From NCBI GenBank assembly GCA_009773415.1, contig WSNO01000006.1, forward strand, positions 16,480 through 80,479: 64,000 bases of DNA, read 5' to 3'. This document shows, one piece after another, positions 19,938-26,483 of this stretch (within the stretch, counting starts at the first letter, position 1; each line of letters begins with the position of its first letter). Below the pieces are notes generated by a model. The model saw only the letters and a list, made by a program, of their open reading frames with translations, was not told the origin of the DNA and searched no databases. A program made the translations under genes and the position numbers. The stretch comes from Nitrospirota bacterium (GTDB lineage: Bacteria > Nitrospirota > Thermodesulfovibrionia > Thermodesulfovibrionales > Dissulfurispiraceae).

Positions 19938-20333
19938 ATGCCTCATACCTATTCAACACGAATTTATTACGACGAAACCGATGCCGGCGGTGTCGTGTAT
20001 TATGGTCGCTACCTTGGACTGCTTGAACGTGCGAGAACCGAATTTCTGATAGACAATGGAATCAGCATTTCGAAATTCCATGAAATGGGTCTCTTTTTTG
20101 TGATTGCGCACGTCGACATCCATTATCGCAAGCCTGCCCGCCTTGGCGACATCATCTCGATAACCACCGAGGTCATGCAGGTCAAAAACACGAGCATACT
20201 GGTAAAAAACCGCGTGTTCCGCGACGACACACCGCTCGTTGAGGCTGACGTGACCATCGTTTGCGTAAACCGGGACGGACGGCCGCAGCGTCTGCCCGAT
20301 ATGTTCAAGCCCCTCGCTCCAAAGGCGGAGTAG
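19938..20333 (+). CDS. YbgC/FadM-type acyl-CoA thioesterase (hotdog fold)
   Basis: 131 residues. The active-site segment 'YYDETDAGGVVYYGRYLGLLERARTEFL' (about 9-36) has the conserved Asp and Tyr of the 4-hydroxybenzoyl-CoA thioesterase/YbgC group. Such enzymes hydrolyse acyl-CoA or acyl-ACP thioesters in the cytoplasm; YbgC also interacts with phospholipid synthesis enzymes in E. coli. It starts nine bases after leuA, so it belongs to the same transcript, which already carries psd and pssA. The substrate is not known. Confidence 0.9.
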   Translation: MPHTYSTRIYYDETDAGGVVYYGRYLGLLERARTEFLIDNGISISKFHEMGLFFVIAHVDIHYRKPARLGDIISITTEVMQVKNTSILVKNRVFRDDTPLVEADVTIVCVNRDGRPQRLPDMFKPLAPKAE

Positions 20334-20405
20334 CCGTTGTTGTCTGAAGGGCTTCCAAAACGCCACTATTGGCGCTTCTCCTGAGATACTAAGGAGCAAT
20401 TGACC

Positions 20406-20873
20406 ATGAACATCGCTCAGCGACTGCGCGATCTCGGAATTCAACTGAATGAGCTGCAAAGGCCGCTTGGCTCCTATGTGCCGTGCGTCGAAACCGGGAC
20501 TCTGCTATTCCTGAGCGGGGTTCTTCCGCTGCGCGACGGCAAACTGGCGAGAACCGGAAAGGTCGGCGAGACGGTCACGCTTCAGCAGGCTCAGGAAGAT
20601 GCCAGACAGGTCGCCATCAATGCGCTGTCGATTCTGCATGCCCACATGGGAAGTCTGGAGAGAGTGAAGCGCTGCGTGAAGGTGAACGGGTTTATCGCAT
20701 CGTCGCCTGGCTTTACTCAACAGCCGGCAGTGCTGAATGCATGCTCTGATTTTCTTGTCGAGGTATTTGGCGGCGATGCAGGCCGCCATGCGAGGTCTGC
20801 TGTCGGCGTCGCTGTGTTACCGCTGGATGCCCCTGTTGAAATCGACTTTATTTTTGAAATAACACCGCAATAA
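20406..20873 (+). CDS. RidA/YjgF-family protein
   Basis: 155 residues, the longer RidA subtype. It has 'ETGTLLFLSGVLPLRDGK' and the C-terminal 'GRHARSAVGVAVLPLDAPVEIDFIFEI', holding the conserved Arg used by imine deaminases (RS(A)VGVxxLP). RidA proteins hydrolyse reactive enamine/imine products of PLP enzymes and so protect branched-chain amino acid metabolism, fitting its place after ilvC and leuA. The ATG at 20406 is nine bases after GGAG; a TTG two codons earlier is too close. A small hairpin, CGCCA-CTAT-TGGCG (20361-20374), lies upstream. Confidence 0.88.
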   Translation: MNIAQRLRDLGIQLNELQRPLGSYVPCVETGTLLFLSGVLPLRDGKLARTGKVGETVTLQQAQEDARQVAINALSILHAHMGSLERVKRCVKVNGFIASSPGFTQQPAVLNACSDFLVEVFGGDAGRHARSAVGVAVLPLDAPVEIDFIFEITPQ

Positions 20874-20993
20874 CACTGCCTCATTGAGCGCAATTATATC
20901 GGCAACATTCTCTTCCACTACCGCATAGGGGACACATCCTCCTTCTTCAATCGAGCATCTGCCGCAAGTAGCACATTTTCGGTATAATGCTCT

Positions 20994-21686
20994 ATGAAGA
21001 AAACGTCGAGGAAGCGGTACGCTGAAAACGGAGAACTATGCTATCGTCCTTTTCAGCAACTTGCATCGCTCCTGCCGCATTGTGCGGAGAATCCTGAGGA
21101 GCAGAGTCGGAAAATGCCGAAGCGAAATCCATTGAGCGATGAAGCGGTTTTTGCTCAGGCCATGCAAGATGTCCGTGAAATCCCGGAGTTCCGCGCTTTG
21201 CAGGCAAAGCATCGGAAACGGCAGGCGGTTCATCCCGCGGGGCAAACAGAGCCGAATATCGGTCAGATTCTCCGTGAGATTATCGAGGGGAAACGTCCCA
21301 TTCCTCTTGAGCAGACGCAGGAATATATTTCATGGATTCACCCTCAATCGCTTCGTGCGTATCCACCCACTCTTCTGCAAAACCTTCATTCTGGCGCATA
21401 TTCCGTTCAGGACTATATTGATCTGCACGGCATGACGTCGGACATCGCCGAGGTTGCCTTTGACCACTTCATACGGCAAGCTCTTATACGGGGCTTCCGC
21501 TGCATAAAAATCGTTCACGGGAGGGGACTCCGCTCCGCAAGCGGACCGGTTCTGAAAGATCGAATCATCGTGCTTCTGCAAACCCGATATGCAAAGAACG
21601 TCGTTGCTTTTGTAACCGCCCGTCCAAACGACGGAGGATTGGGCGCACTGTACGTCCTCCTGCGAAGAAAGTCCTTCCGCACATGA
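20994..21686 (+). CDS. Smr-domain protein (MutS2 C-terminal-like nuclease domain)
   Basis: 230 residues. The Smr domain (about 140-227) shows 'DLHGMTSDIAEVAFDHFI', 'KIVHGRGLRSASGPVLKD' and 'VAFVTARPNDGGLGALYVLL', the standard DLHG and HGxG motifs. Stand-alone Smr proteins are nucleases acting on DNA branches or on mRNA in ribosome rescue. The N-terminal 'YRPFQQL' stretch and the NPLSDEAVFAQAM segment match the usual leader of this type, so I keep the ATG at 20994. A TATAAT box sits at 20983-20988, only five bases upstream, so a leaderless transcript is possible. The end overlaps the DUF3786 gene (ATGA). Confidence 0.88.
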   Translation: MKKTSRKRYAENGELCYRPFQQLASLLPHCAENPEEQSRKMPKRNPLSDEAVFAQAMQDVREIPEFRALQAKHRKRQAVHPAGQTEPNIGQILREIIEGKRPIPLEQTQEYISWIHPQSLRAYPPTLLQNLHSGAYSVQDYIDLHGMTSDIAEVAFDHFIRQALIRGFRCIKIVHGRGLRSASGPVLKDRIIVLLQTRYAKNVVAFVTARPNDGGLGALYVLLRRKSFRT

Positions 21687-22285
21687 GTGCTTCGGGTGAA
21701 GATCGGGCATGTGAGTTGCTTTTCCGGCGTTCGCAGGAGGATATCGTCCGATGCGCGGAGGTTCATGCAGAGCCGTTCACGGAGGAATACCGGTTCTGCT
21801 CGCTGGGAGCATATCTGAGAATCAATCCCCGGCGGAAAACGTTTGAGGCCGAAGATGCTCATGGAGCGGAACTCATAAAAAAAATCAGCCCCTTCTGGCG
21901 GCTGACATCATTCTGGTATCTGGCTTCAGCGCAGGATCTGCCGCTCACCGGACGGCTCATTTCGCCGCAGGAAATAAAAGCAGGCCTTGCTTTTTTTCAG
22001 GGCTCGCACGCCCTTCCGCTGCAACAACTTGCAGACCATTACAGAAACAGCCCGGAAGTCTTTCTGGGCGCAGCGCATAGATTGGGCGGAGCAAAACAAA
22101 ACTATGGGGATGCCGCAATGCAGATTCCTGCATATCCCCGCATCCCCGTCACCATTATTCTCTGGTGCGCCGATGAGGAGTTCCCGGCCCGGGCTGCCCT
22201 TCTCTTTGATGCTTCAGCACCCAATCATCTTCCCGTTGATGCCCTGTGGTCTGCCGCAATGATGACACTCCTTGCGCTTCTCTAA
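21683..22285 (+). CDS. DUF3786-domain protein
   Basis: 200 residues. The C-terminal 'IILWCADEEFPARAALLFDASAPNHLPVDALW' region is the hallmark of DUF3786. This uncharacterised family is frequent in acetogens, sulfate reducers and other anaerobes, often near corrinoid or CODH/ACS genes, which fits the CooC fragment at the left edge. There is no signal peptide or membrane segment. Its ATG overlaps the Smr stop. Its own stop overlaps the stop of the convergent azoR gene by three bases, leaving no room for a terminator between them. No reaction can be assigned. Confidence 0.82.
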   Translation: MSASGEDRACELLFRRSQEDIVRCAEVHAEPFTEEYRFCSLGAYLRINPRRKTFEAEDAHGAELIKKISPFWRLTSFWYLASAQDLPLTGRLISPQEIKAGLAFFQGSHALPLQQLADHYRNSPEVFLGAAHRLGGAKQNYGDAAMQIPAYPRIPVTIILWCADEEFPARAALLFDASAPNHLPVDALWSAAMMTLLALL

Positions 22286-22914
22286 AAAGTCCTTGCCAGC
22301 GCTTTCGCCTCTGTTATCGCCGACTTGATGATTCGGGCCTTATCGTGCACTTCTGCCATAAGCATCGGCTCAACCACAATCGGCCGGATATCCGTGAAGC
22401 CGATAAACCCCAGAATATGATTCATATAGGGCATCTGGAAGTCATACCCCTGCGCGCCTGTTTCAGCGCCGTATGCACCGCCTCGTGCGTAGACAATTGC
22501 CGCCGGTTTGCCGGTTACCAGCCCCTTATACCCTTCCATAGGGGTATAGCCGAATGTATATCCCGGCTGCACAAGGATGTCCAGATAGTGTTTGAGCCGA
22601 TACGGCAGGCCGAAATTCCACATAGGGATCGAGAAAAGATATTTGTCGGCAGCCGTGAACCGCGCAATCACCTCTTCAACCGGCTTCCAGGCCTGAATCT
22701 GCTCAGCGGTATGCATCTTGCTCATCAGAATCGCATACTTGGCATTGATAGTTTCTCCATTAAATTCAGGTAGTTGATAGTTCCAAAGGTCAATAGTATC
22801 CACTTCGTCGGACGGATGCTCCTGCCGGTATGCATCGAGAAATGCTCCGGCAACCTCGATTGAAACCGAACGATCTTTCCGGGGAGATGCTTCTACATAA
22901 AGCAGTTTCGCCAT
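22282..22914 (-). CDS. azoR: FMN-dependent NADH:quinone/azo oxidoreductase (AzoR-like)
   Basis: 210 residues with a flavodoxin fold. The start 'MAKLLYVEASPRKDRSVS' holds the FMN phosphate loop, and 'SIPMWNFGLPYRLKHYLDI' is the typical FMN/partner contact. AzoR enzymes use NADH to reduce azo dyes and quinones in the cytoplasm. The ATG at 22912-22914 is six bases after GGAG; the reading frame continues upstream without conserved residues. It has no co-directional partner and is convergent with the DUF3786 gene. Quinone detoxification is the likely role, inferred from the family. Confidence 0.92.
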   Translation of the reverse strand: MAKLLYVEASPRKDRSVSIEVAGAFLDAYRQEHPSDEVDTIDLWNYQLPEFNGETINAKYAILMSKMHTAEQIQAWKPVEEVIARFTAADKYLFSIPMWNFGLPYRLKHYLDILVQPGYTFGYTPMEGYKGLVTGKPAAIVYARGGAYGAETGAQGYDFQMPYMNHILGFIGFTDIRPIVVEPMLMAEVHDKARIIKSAITEAKALARTF

Positions 22915-23058
22915 GGCCCTCTCCTTCTCCGCAATAATGAAATAAAGTCTGTGTGCACAGCCAGTTTCTTGTTTAATGATACGCGATTTCTTTCGCAAAC
23001 GGAAGAAGACTGTTATGGCACAGTGCTTCATGCAAGCAACTCTGATGTTCGTCACGTA

Positions 23059-23088
23059 AAGAAAAGACCCCGGTCGGTGCCGGGGGCT
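23059..23088 (-). terminator. Minus-strand terminator-like hairpin upstream of azoR
   Basis: On the minus strand CCCCGG and CCGGGG (23068-23073 and 23080-23085) form a six-base-pair stem followed by a TCTTTTCTTT tract. It lies about 150 bases upstream of azoR and about 345 bases past the ferredoxin gene. It may end read-through from the ferredoxin gene or an unrecognised short RNA. Confidence 0.5.
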
Positions 23089-23154
23089 GTTGCGGACGAT
23101 TACTATGGATGCGTCGGTTGCAGCGCAACGGCTGCCGGACTGGATTGAAGACAT

Positions 23155-23430
23155 TGCCGGTTGATATTAAATTTTGCCCATTCCTCAGGCGGCACTCCTT
23201 GTTTCAGCATGCCCGCCGTATTAGCCAGGCTTATTGCTCTACAATTTTTTTTTATTTGATTCCCGGCAGATGATGTGCGTACAGTATTATCAATAAGCGG
23301 AAACGTCTGATGTTTCGTTGCAGGGTCAGCTGGTTTTCGTAAAGGACAATTGGAACTTCATTTCCGGGGCGAAGCCCCCTTTTGTCCCGGATATCAGAAA
23401 GCCCTCCTTCCCCATGGAGGGCTTTTCTTT
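23155..23430 (+). other. Gene-free stretch with stacked hairpins
   Basis: I see no convincing gene between azoR and the ferredoxin (22915-23430). The right half holds two plus-strand terminator-like hairpins in a row. GGGGC-GAA-GCCCC plus a T-run lies at 23366-23383, itself enclosed by GGACAA (23344-23349) and TTGTCC (23382-23387). A second, GCCCTCC/GGAGGGC, lies at 23401-23422, then TTTTCTTTTT. No plus-strand gene lies just upstream. A TACAAT box near 23239 could be a -10 element. A small RNA is possible but unproven. Confidence 0.35.
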
Positions 23431-23432
23431 TT
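23398..23432. terminator. Hairpin terminator beside the ferredoxin gene
   Basis: GCCCTCC at 23401-23407 pairs with GGAGGGC at 23416-23422 across an eight-base loop, flanked by AAA and TTTT. The plus-strand side ends in TTTTCTTTTT, a strong U-tract. On the minus strand, just beyond the ferredoxin stop, the tail is only TTTC. It probably serves the ferredoxin gene despite that. Confidence 0.6.
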
Positions 23433-23625
23433 ACTGATCGTCTATCGTAATCGCATGAACCGGACAGTTCTCGGCAGCAGCCTCGCAACAGCCGGTGTAA
23501 TCGCAGGCATCCTCATCGAGTACGGTCGACGCGCCTATCGTTTCATCAAGAAAAAAGACGGCCGGACAGATTTCAACGCATCTGCCGCAGCCGATGCATG
23601 TTTCCTGATCAATAAGCACCATCAT
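23431..23625 (-). CDS. Small [4Fe-4S] ferredoxin
   Basis: 64 residues. The first motif is CIGCGRCVEICP (Cys10, 13, 16, 20), and a final Cys-Pro is at 54-55. With Cys41, 46 and 47 between them, this resembles single-cluster Desulfovibrio ferredoxins, where Cys10, 13, 16 and 54 bind the cluster and another pair may form a disulfide. It would be a low-potential electron carrier in the cytoplasm. The ATG at 23623-23625 is eight bases after GAGGAG and overlaps the stop of the upstream unassigned gene, so the two are probably co-translated and may work together. Confidence 0.9.
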   Translation of the reverse strand: MMVLIDQETCIGCGRCVEICPAVFFLDETIGASTVLDEDACDYTGCCEAAAENCPVHAITIDDQ

Positions 23626-24566
23626 TGCGCAATCTCCTCAAGCACCGTTGCGGCCAGCAGCGGGAACATGATTTCGTGGTGGCCGGTCAGGGCAAAATTC
23701 CGTCCATTGACGGCGGTCGGGCGGCGAAGAACATTTTCCCGCGGACGATAGTGCTGAACGAAGTCCATATTGACGGTGGTAAAGCCGTCGACGCGGTTGC
23801 CAAGGTTCCGGGCGACCGTCAGCGCTTTCAAAAAAACTTCAGGAAGAATAACGGCCGAACCGAGATTAATATAAACCCCGCCCTCCAGATCGGCAACCAC
23901 TGAGGTGAACAACCGAAAATCGAGCATACTCCCCTGGCCGATTGCTGCTCCATCTGCTTCCGGGTGCATATGGATTATGTCTGCGCCGATTGCGACATGC
24001 ACCGTTGCAGGAATATCAAGCTCTGCTGCCGCGCCGAAAATGCTCTTGTCGCGGCAGGAGAATCCGGATGCCGCAATGTAAGCACCGACTGATCGGCCAA
24101 TGCCGAGGCCTGCGGCGACGCCGCTGGAAATGGCATGATTGAGATGCTGCCCCGTCTCAAGCGCCATGCCGAACGTCCCGGCATTGAGCTCCTTGGCGAC
24201 ATCCTCCGACGTCTGCCCGGCGTATGCAAGCTCGAAATCGTGAATAATGCAGGCACCGTTGCATGCAAGTGCGGTGATAATGTCTCGTTTCATGAGGTCG
24301 ATAATAATCGGAGAAAGCCCGACCTTTATAGGATGCGCGCCCATACCGAGAATAACCGGCCGGCCATTACTGCGGGCCTTGGTGATCGATCGGACTATCT
24401 CCCGGAAGTCATGAGCGGCAAGGAATCCCGGCAGATTCCGGATGAAGTCGGCAAAGCTCTGTCCTGCCGTATGAGGCAGGCCGAGTTCAGAAACCGAGAC
24501 CTTGCCGGTCCTGTTCGCAAGAGCATAGCGCTTCAGCGCTTCAACGGAAATCGGTTTATAGTTCAT
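23622..24566 (-). CDS. Conserved protein of unknown function, weakly deoxyhypusine-synthase-like
   Basis: About 314 residues. I cannot assign a reaction. Conserved-looking segments are 'VILGMGAHPIKVGLSPIIIDLM', 'ALACNGACIIHDFELAYAG', 'VHVAIGADIIHMHPEADGAAIG' and 'GGVYINLGSAVILPEVFLKAL'. Glycine-rich turns and buried helices suggest a Rossmann-type or deoxyhypusine-synthase-like fold, but that is weak. There is no signal or membrane segment. I use the ATG at 24564-24566 because a promoter-like pair (24584-24613) lies upstream of it; the ATG at 24599 would fall inside that promoter. It overlaps the ferredoxin gene, hinting at a redox link. Confidence 0.75.
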   Translation of the reverse strand: MNYKPISVEALKRYALANRTGKVSVSELGLPHTAGQSFADFIRNLPGFLAAHDFREIVRSITKARSNGRPVILGMGAHPIKVGLSPIIIDLMKRDIITALACNGACIIHDFELAYAGQTSEDVAKELNAGTFGMALETGQHLNHAISSGVAAGLGIGRSVGAYIAASGFSCRDKSIFGAAAELDIPATVHVAIGADIIHMHPEADGAAIGQGSMLDFRLFTSVVADLEGGVYINLGSAVILPEVFLKALTVARNLGNRVDGFTTVNMDFVQHYRPRENVLRRPTAVNGRNFALTGHHEIMFPLLAATVLEEIAQ

Positions 24567-24583
24567 AGTCGGTACCGGTTGAA

Positions 24584-24613
24584 ATTGTACCACACTCATT
24601 GATTTTCTGTTAA
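24584..24613 (-). promoter_or_regulatory. Sigma-70-like promoter for the unknown gene-ferredoxin pair
   Basis: On the minus strand TTAACA (24608-24613) and TACAAT (24584-24589) are separated by 18 bases, a good sigma-70 match. The expected start point lies about ten bases before the ATG at 24566. It is back to back with the rpsT control region. Confidence 0.5.
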
Positions 24614-24662
24614 GAATTATGCTATTTTAATAACTCATTCTGAGTTCAAACGGAGGCAACAC

Positions 24663-24947
24663 ATGGCAGCAAAGGCACCGGTAAAAAAGAATATGTCGGC
24701 ATTAAAGCGTGTGCGTCAGGACGAAAAACGGGAATTGCGCAACCAGTCCAAGATGACTGAGATAAAGACGTATGTCAAAAAGCTCGATGCAGCACTGTCA
24801 TCCAAAGACAAGGACGGTATCGACGCGGCACTCAAAACTGCGGTAAAGACGCTGAGCAGCGCTGCATCCAAAGGCATCATTCACAAGAACACTGCGTCAA
24901 GAAAAATCTCCCGCATTACAAAAAAAGCCAACACGGCAACTGCCTGA
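24663..24947 (+). CDS. rpsT: 30S ribosomal protein S20
   Basis: 94 residues, rich in Lys, Arg and Ala, with the S20 layout: 'SALKRVRQDEKRELRNQSKMTEIKTYVKKL' in the first helix and 'IHKNTASRKISRITKKAN' near the end. S20 binds 16S rRNA in the small subunit. GGAGG sits seven bases before the ATG. It is a single gene with its own terminator. Its promoter probably lies in the AT-rich 24600-24635 stretch (TTGATT ... TATTTT). The neighbouring minus-strand operon includes holA, lptE and leuS, a common rpsT neighbourhood. Confidence 0.97.
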   Translation: MAAKAPVKKNMSALKRVRQDEKRELRNQSKMTEIKTYVKKLDAALSSKDKDGIDAALKTAVKTLSSAASKGIIHKNTASRKISRITKKANTATA

Positions 24948-24962
24948 CCGTTTGCCCGAATC

Positions 24963-25001
24963 GAAAAAGGGAACCTGTTGTTGCAGGTTCCCTTTTTCGT
25001 T
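24963..25001 (+). terminator. Rho-independent terminator of rpsT
   Basis: A perfect 15-base-pair stem, 24963-24977 with 24984-24998, closes a TTGTTG loop. The stem ends in a run of five T. Because the left arm begins with AAAAA it can also work on the minus strand, where it lies just beyond holA. Confidence 0.92.
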
Positions 25002-25049
25002 GACAGACTGGAACAACTCTGTTCCGCACACCTGCGCATCGCCTGCGGC

Positions 25050-25916
25050 TCAACAATTCCTGACCAGGCGATACAGAAGATTTTCAATAACATGCTGGTG
25101 AGATGATTTTATGGAGATATCCGCTTCATGAAGCAGCGGCATCACCGAGGCTCCCGGCCTGCCGCGTTTTGCATAATGCCAGTTCAGCGCACCGAGGATC
25201 ATGGTCGGGTCTGCCGTTCTCTTCACACTTTCATACCTGCGAAAGATTTTTCTCAAATCTCCGGCATCCAGGGCTTTGATGAGATCAAATGCCCCAAACT
25301 CTGCTCCGGCATATACAACCTCTGCAATAGTGTCCGTATCGACCTTTCCTCCGACCCCGGCGTGCTGCACCTTGTCAAGCTCTGCATGGAGCAATCCGAG
25401 GTCCGTACCGACAGAACTGATGAGATAATCGACAGCACGCGGAGTCAGATCCACTCCCTTGGCACGCGCCCGCTCCCGCAGCCACGCCGGGATGTCACGA
25501 TCCGGAATGCTGAGCGATATTGCCTTTACGTTTTTCAATACTGCGGAGTCGAGCATCTTGGGGACGGCTCCCTCATGCAGCATGATGAGCACAGTACTTG
25601 GCGACGGAGACAGCAGGTAGTCCTCAATTTCCGATGCATCTTTTTTCGAAAGCTTCTGGAGATTCCGGATGACAGCCGTCTTTCGGGAAGCAAAAAAAGG
25701 AACGGTTCTCAAAATACCGACGACCTCGGACAGCGGCGGACAGTCTTCCGGAAACCCAAGGTCGAATACTTCGACGGCAAAGGGATCTTCTCCGCCGAAA
25801 ACGCGCCGAATATCGTTCACCGCGTCATACAGAAGAAAAGCGTCGGATGCGGTCAGAAGGTATCTGCTGTTTGGCAGGCCTTTTTCGAGTTCCTGATGAA
25901 ACTGCTTCTGACTCAT
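25050..25916 (-). CDS. holA: DNA polymerase III delta subunit
   Basis: 288 residues, shorter than the usual 330-340. The N-terminal RecA-like part reads 'YLLTASDAFLLYDAVNDIRRVF', then 'LRTVPFFASRKTAVIRNLQKL' and 'IPAWLRERARAKGVDLTPRAVDYLISSVGTDLGLLHAELDKV', all typical of HolA. Delta opens the beta clamp within the clamp loader. The C-terminal collar domain seems trimmed ('ILGALNWHYAKRGRPGAS' is present). The start overlaps the lptE stop by four bases. leuS-lptE-holA is a widely conserved order. Confidence 0.9.
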   Translation of the reverse strand: MSQKQFHQELEKGLPNSRYLLTASDAFLLYDAVNDIRRVFGGEDPFAVEVFDLGFPEDCPPLSEVVGILRTVPFFASRKTAVIRNLQKLSKKDASEIEDYLLSPSPSTVLIMLHEGAVPKMLDSAVLKNVKAISLSIPDRDIPAWLRERARAKGVDLTPRAVDYLISSVGTDLGLLHAELDKVQHAGVGGKVDTDTIAEVVYAGAEFGAFDLIKALDAGDLRKIFRRYESVKRTADPTMILGALNWHYAKRGRPGASVMPLLHEADISIKSSHQHVIENLLYRLVRNC

Positions 25917-26467
25917 TGCGCCGTTTGCACCTTTTGCGGCGGTGCGGTCTGCGAAGGTTGTCCCGGCGCGAACAACTCTTTCTGGTAAATAATTTCCTGA
26001 GCTGCGCGCTGCGCCACATCACGCATGGCCCTGTCTGTCGCAAGCTCTTTCTGGGCCATGACCGCTTCGATGCGTCCCGTTGAACGAAAATACGTAACAA
26101 ACGGGCTGGCCGGCCTCATCACCGTGATATTCCCGCTTCTCGTCTCGACCAGCCGCATTGCAACCCCTGTCGTAATCTGGTATTCCGCTGCAGTCAGGCC
26201 GATTTCAGAGAGAACCGTCATGGTAAATGTTTCAATATCACATTCAAGCCGGTAGCGGGCATGCGGAGAAATATCAAACCCATACTCAGGAAAGACCGAG
26301 CCGATTGCCCGTGCAAGACGGTCCTCAAGTTTGGGTTCATGCGTCTTGTTTTCGACTCTGCCGAGATCAATCTCATGGAACGGCAGGTTGGCACGTGACT
26401 GCATCGTGTAGCCGCAGCCGGTCAGAAACATGCAAGCTGCTGCGATAAGCAAAATCAGTTTTTTCAC
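25913..26467 (-). CDS. lptE: LPS-assembly lipoprotein LptE
   Basis: 184 residues. The signal peptide ends in the lipobox LTGC (Cys18), followed by 'GYTMQSRANLPFHEIDLGRVENKTHEPKLEDRLARAI', the standard LptE beginning. LptE plugs the LptD barrel and helps place lipopolysaccharide in the outer leaflet. It shows that the host makes LPS or a similar lipid. It follows leuS by 16 bases and overlaps holA. The last 20 residues (Pro/Gln/Thr rich) are probably disordered. Confidence 0.9.
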   Translation of the reverse strand: MKKLILLIAAACMFLTGCGYTMQSRANLPFHEIDLGRVENKTHEPKLEDRLARAIGSVFPEYGFDISPHARYRLECDIETFTMTVLSEIGLTAAEYQITTGVAMRLVETRSGNITVMRPASPFVTYFRSTGRIEAVMAQKELATDRAMRDVAQRAAQEIIYQKELFAPGQPSQTAPPQKVQTAQ

Positions 26468-26483
26468 TGGTTTCTCCTTGCGT

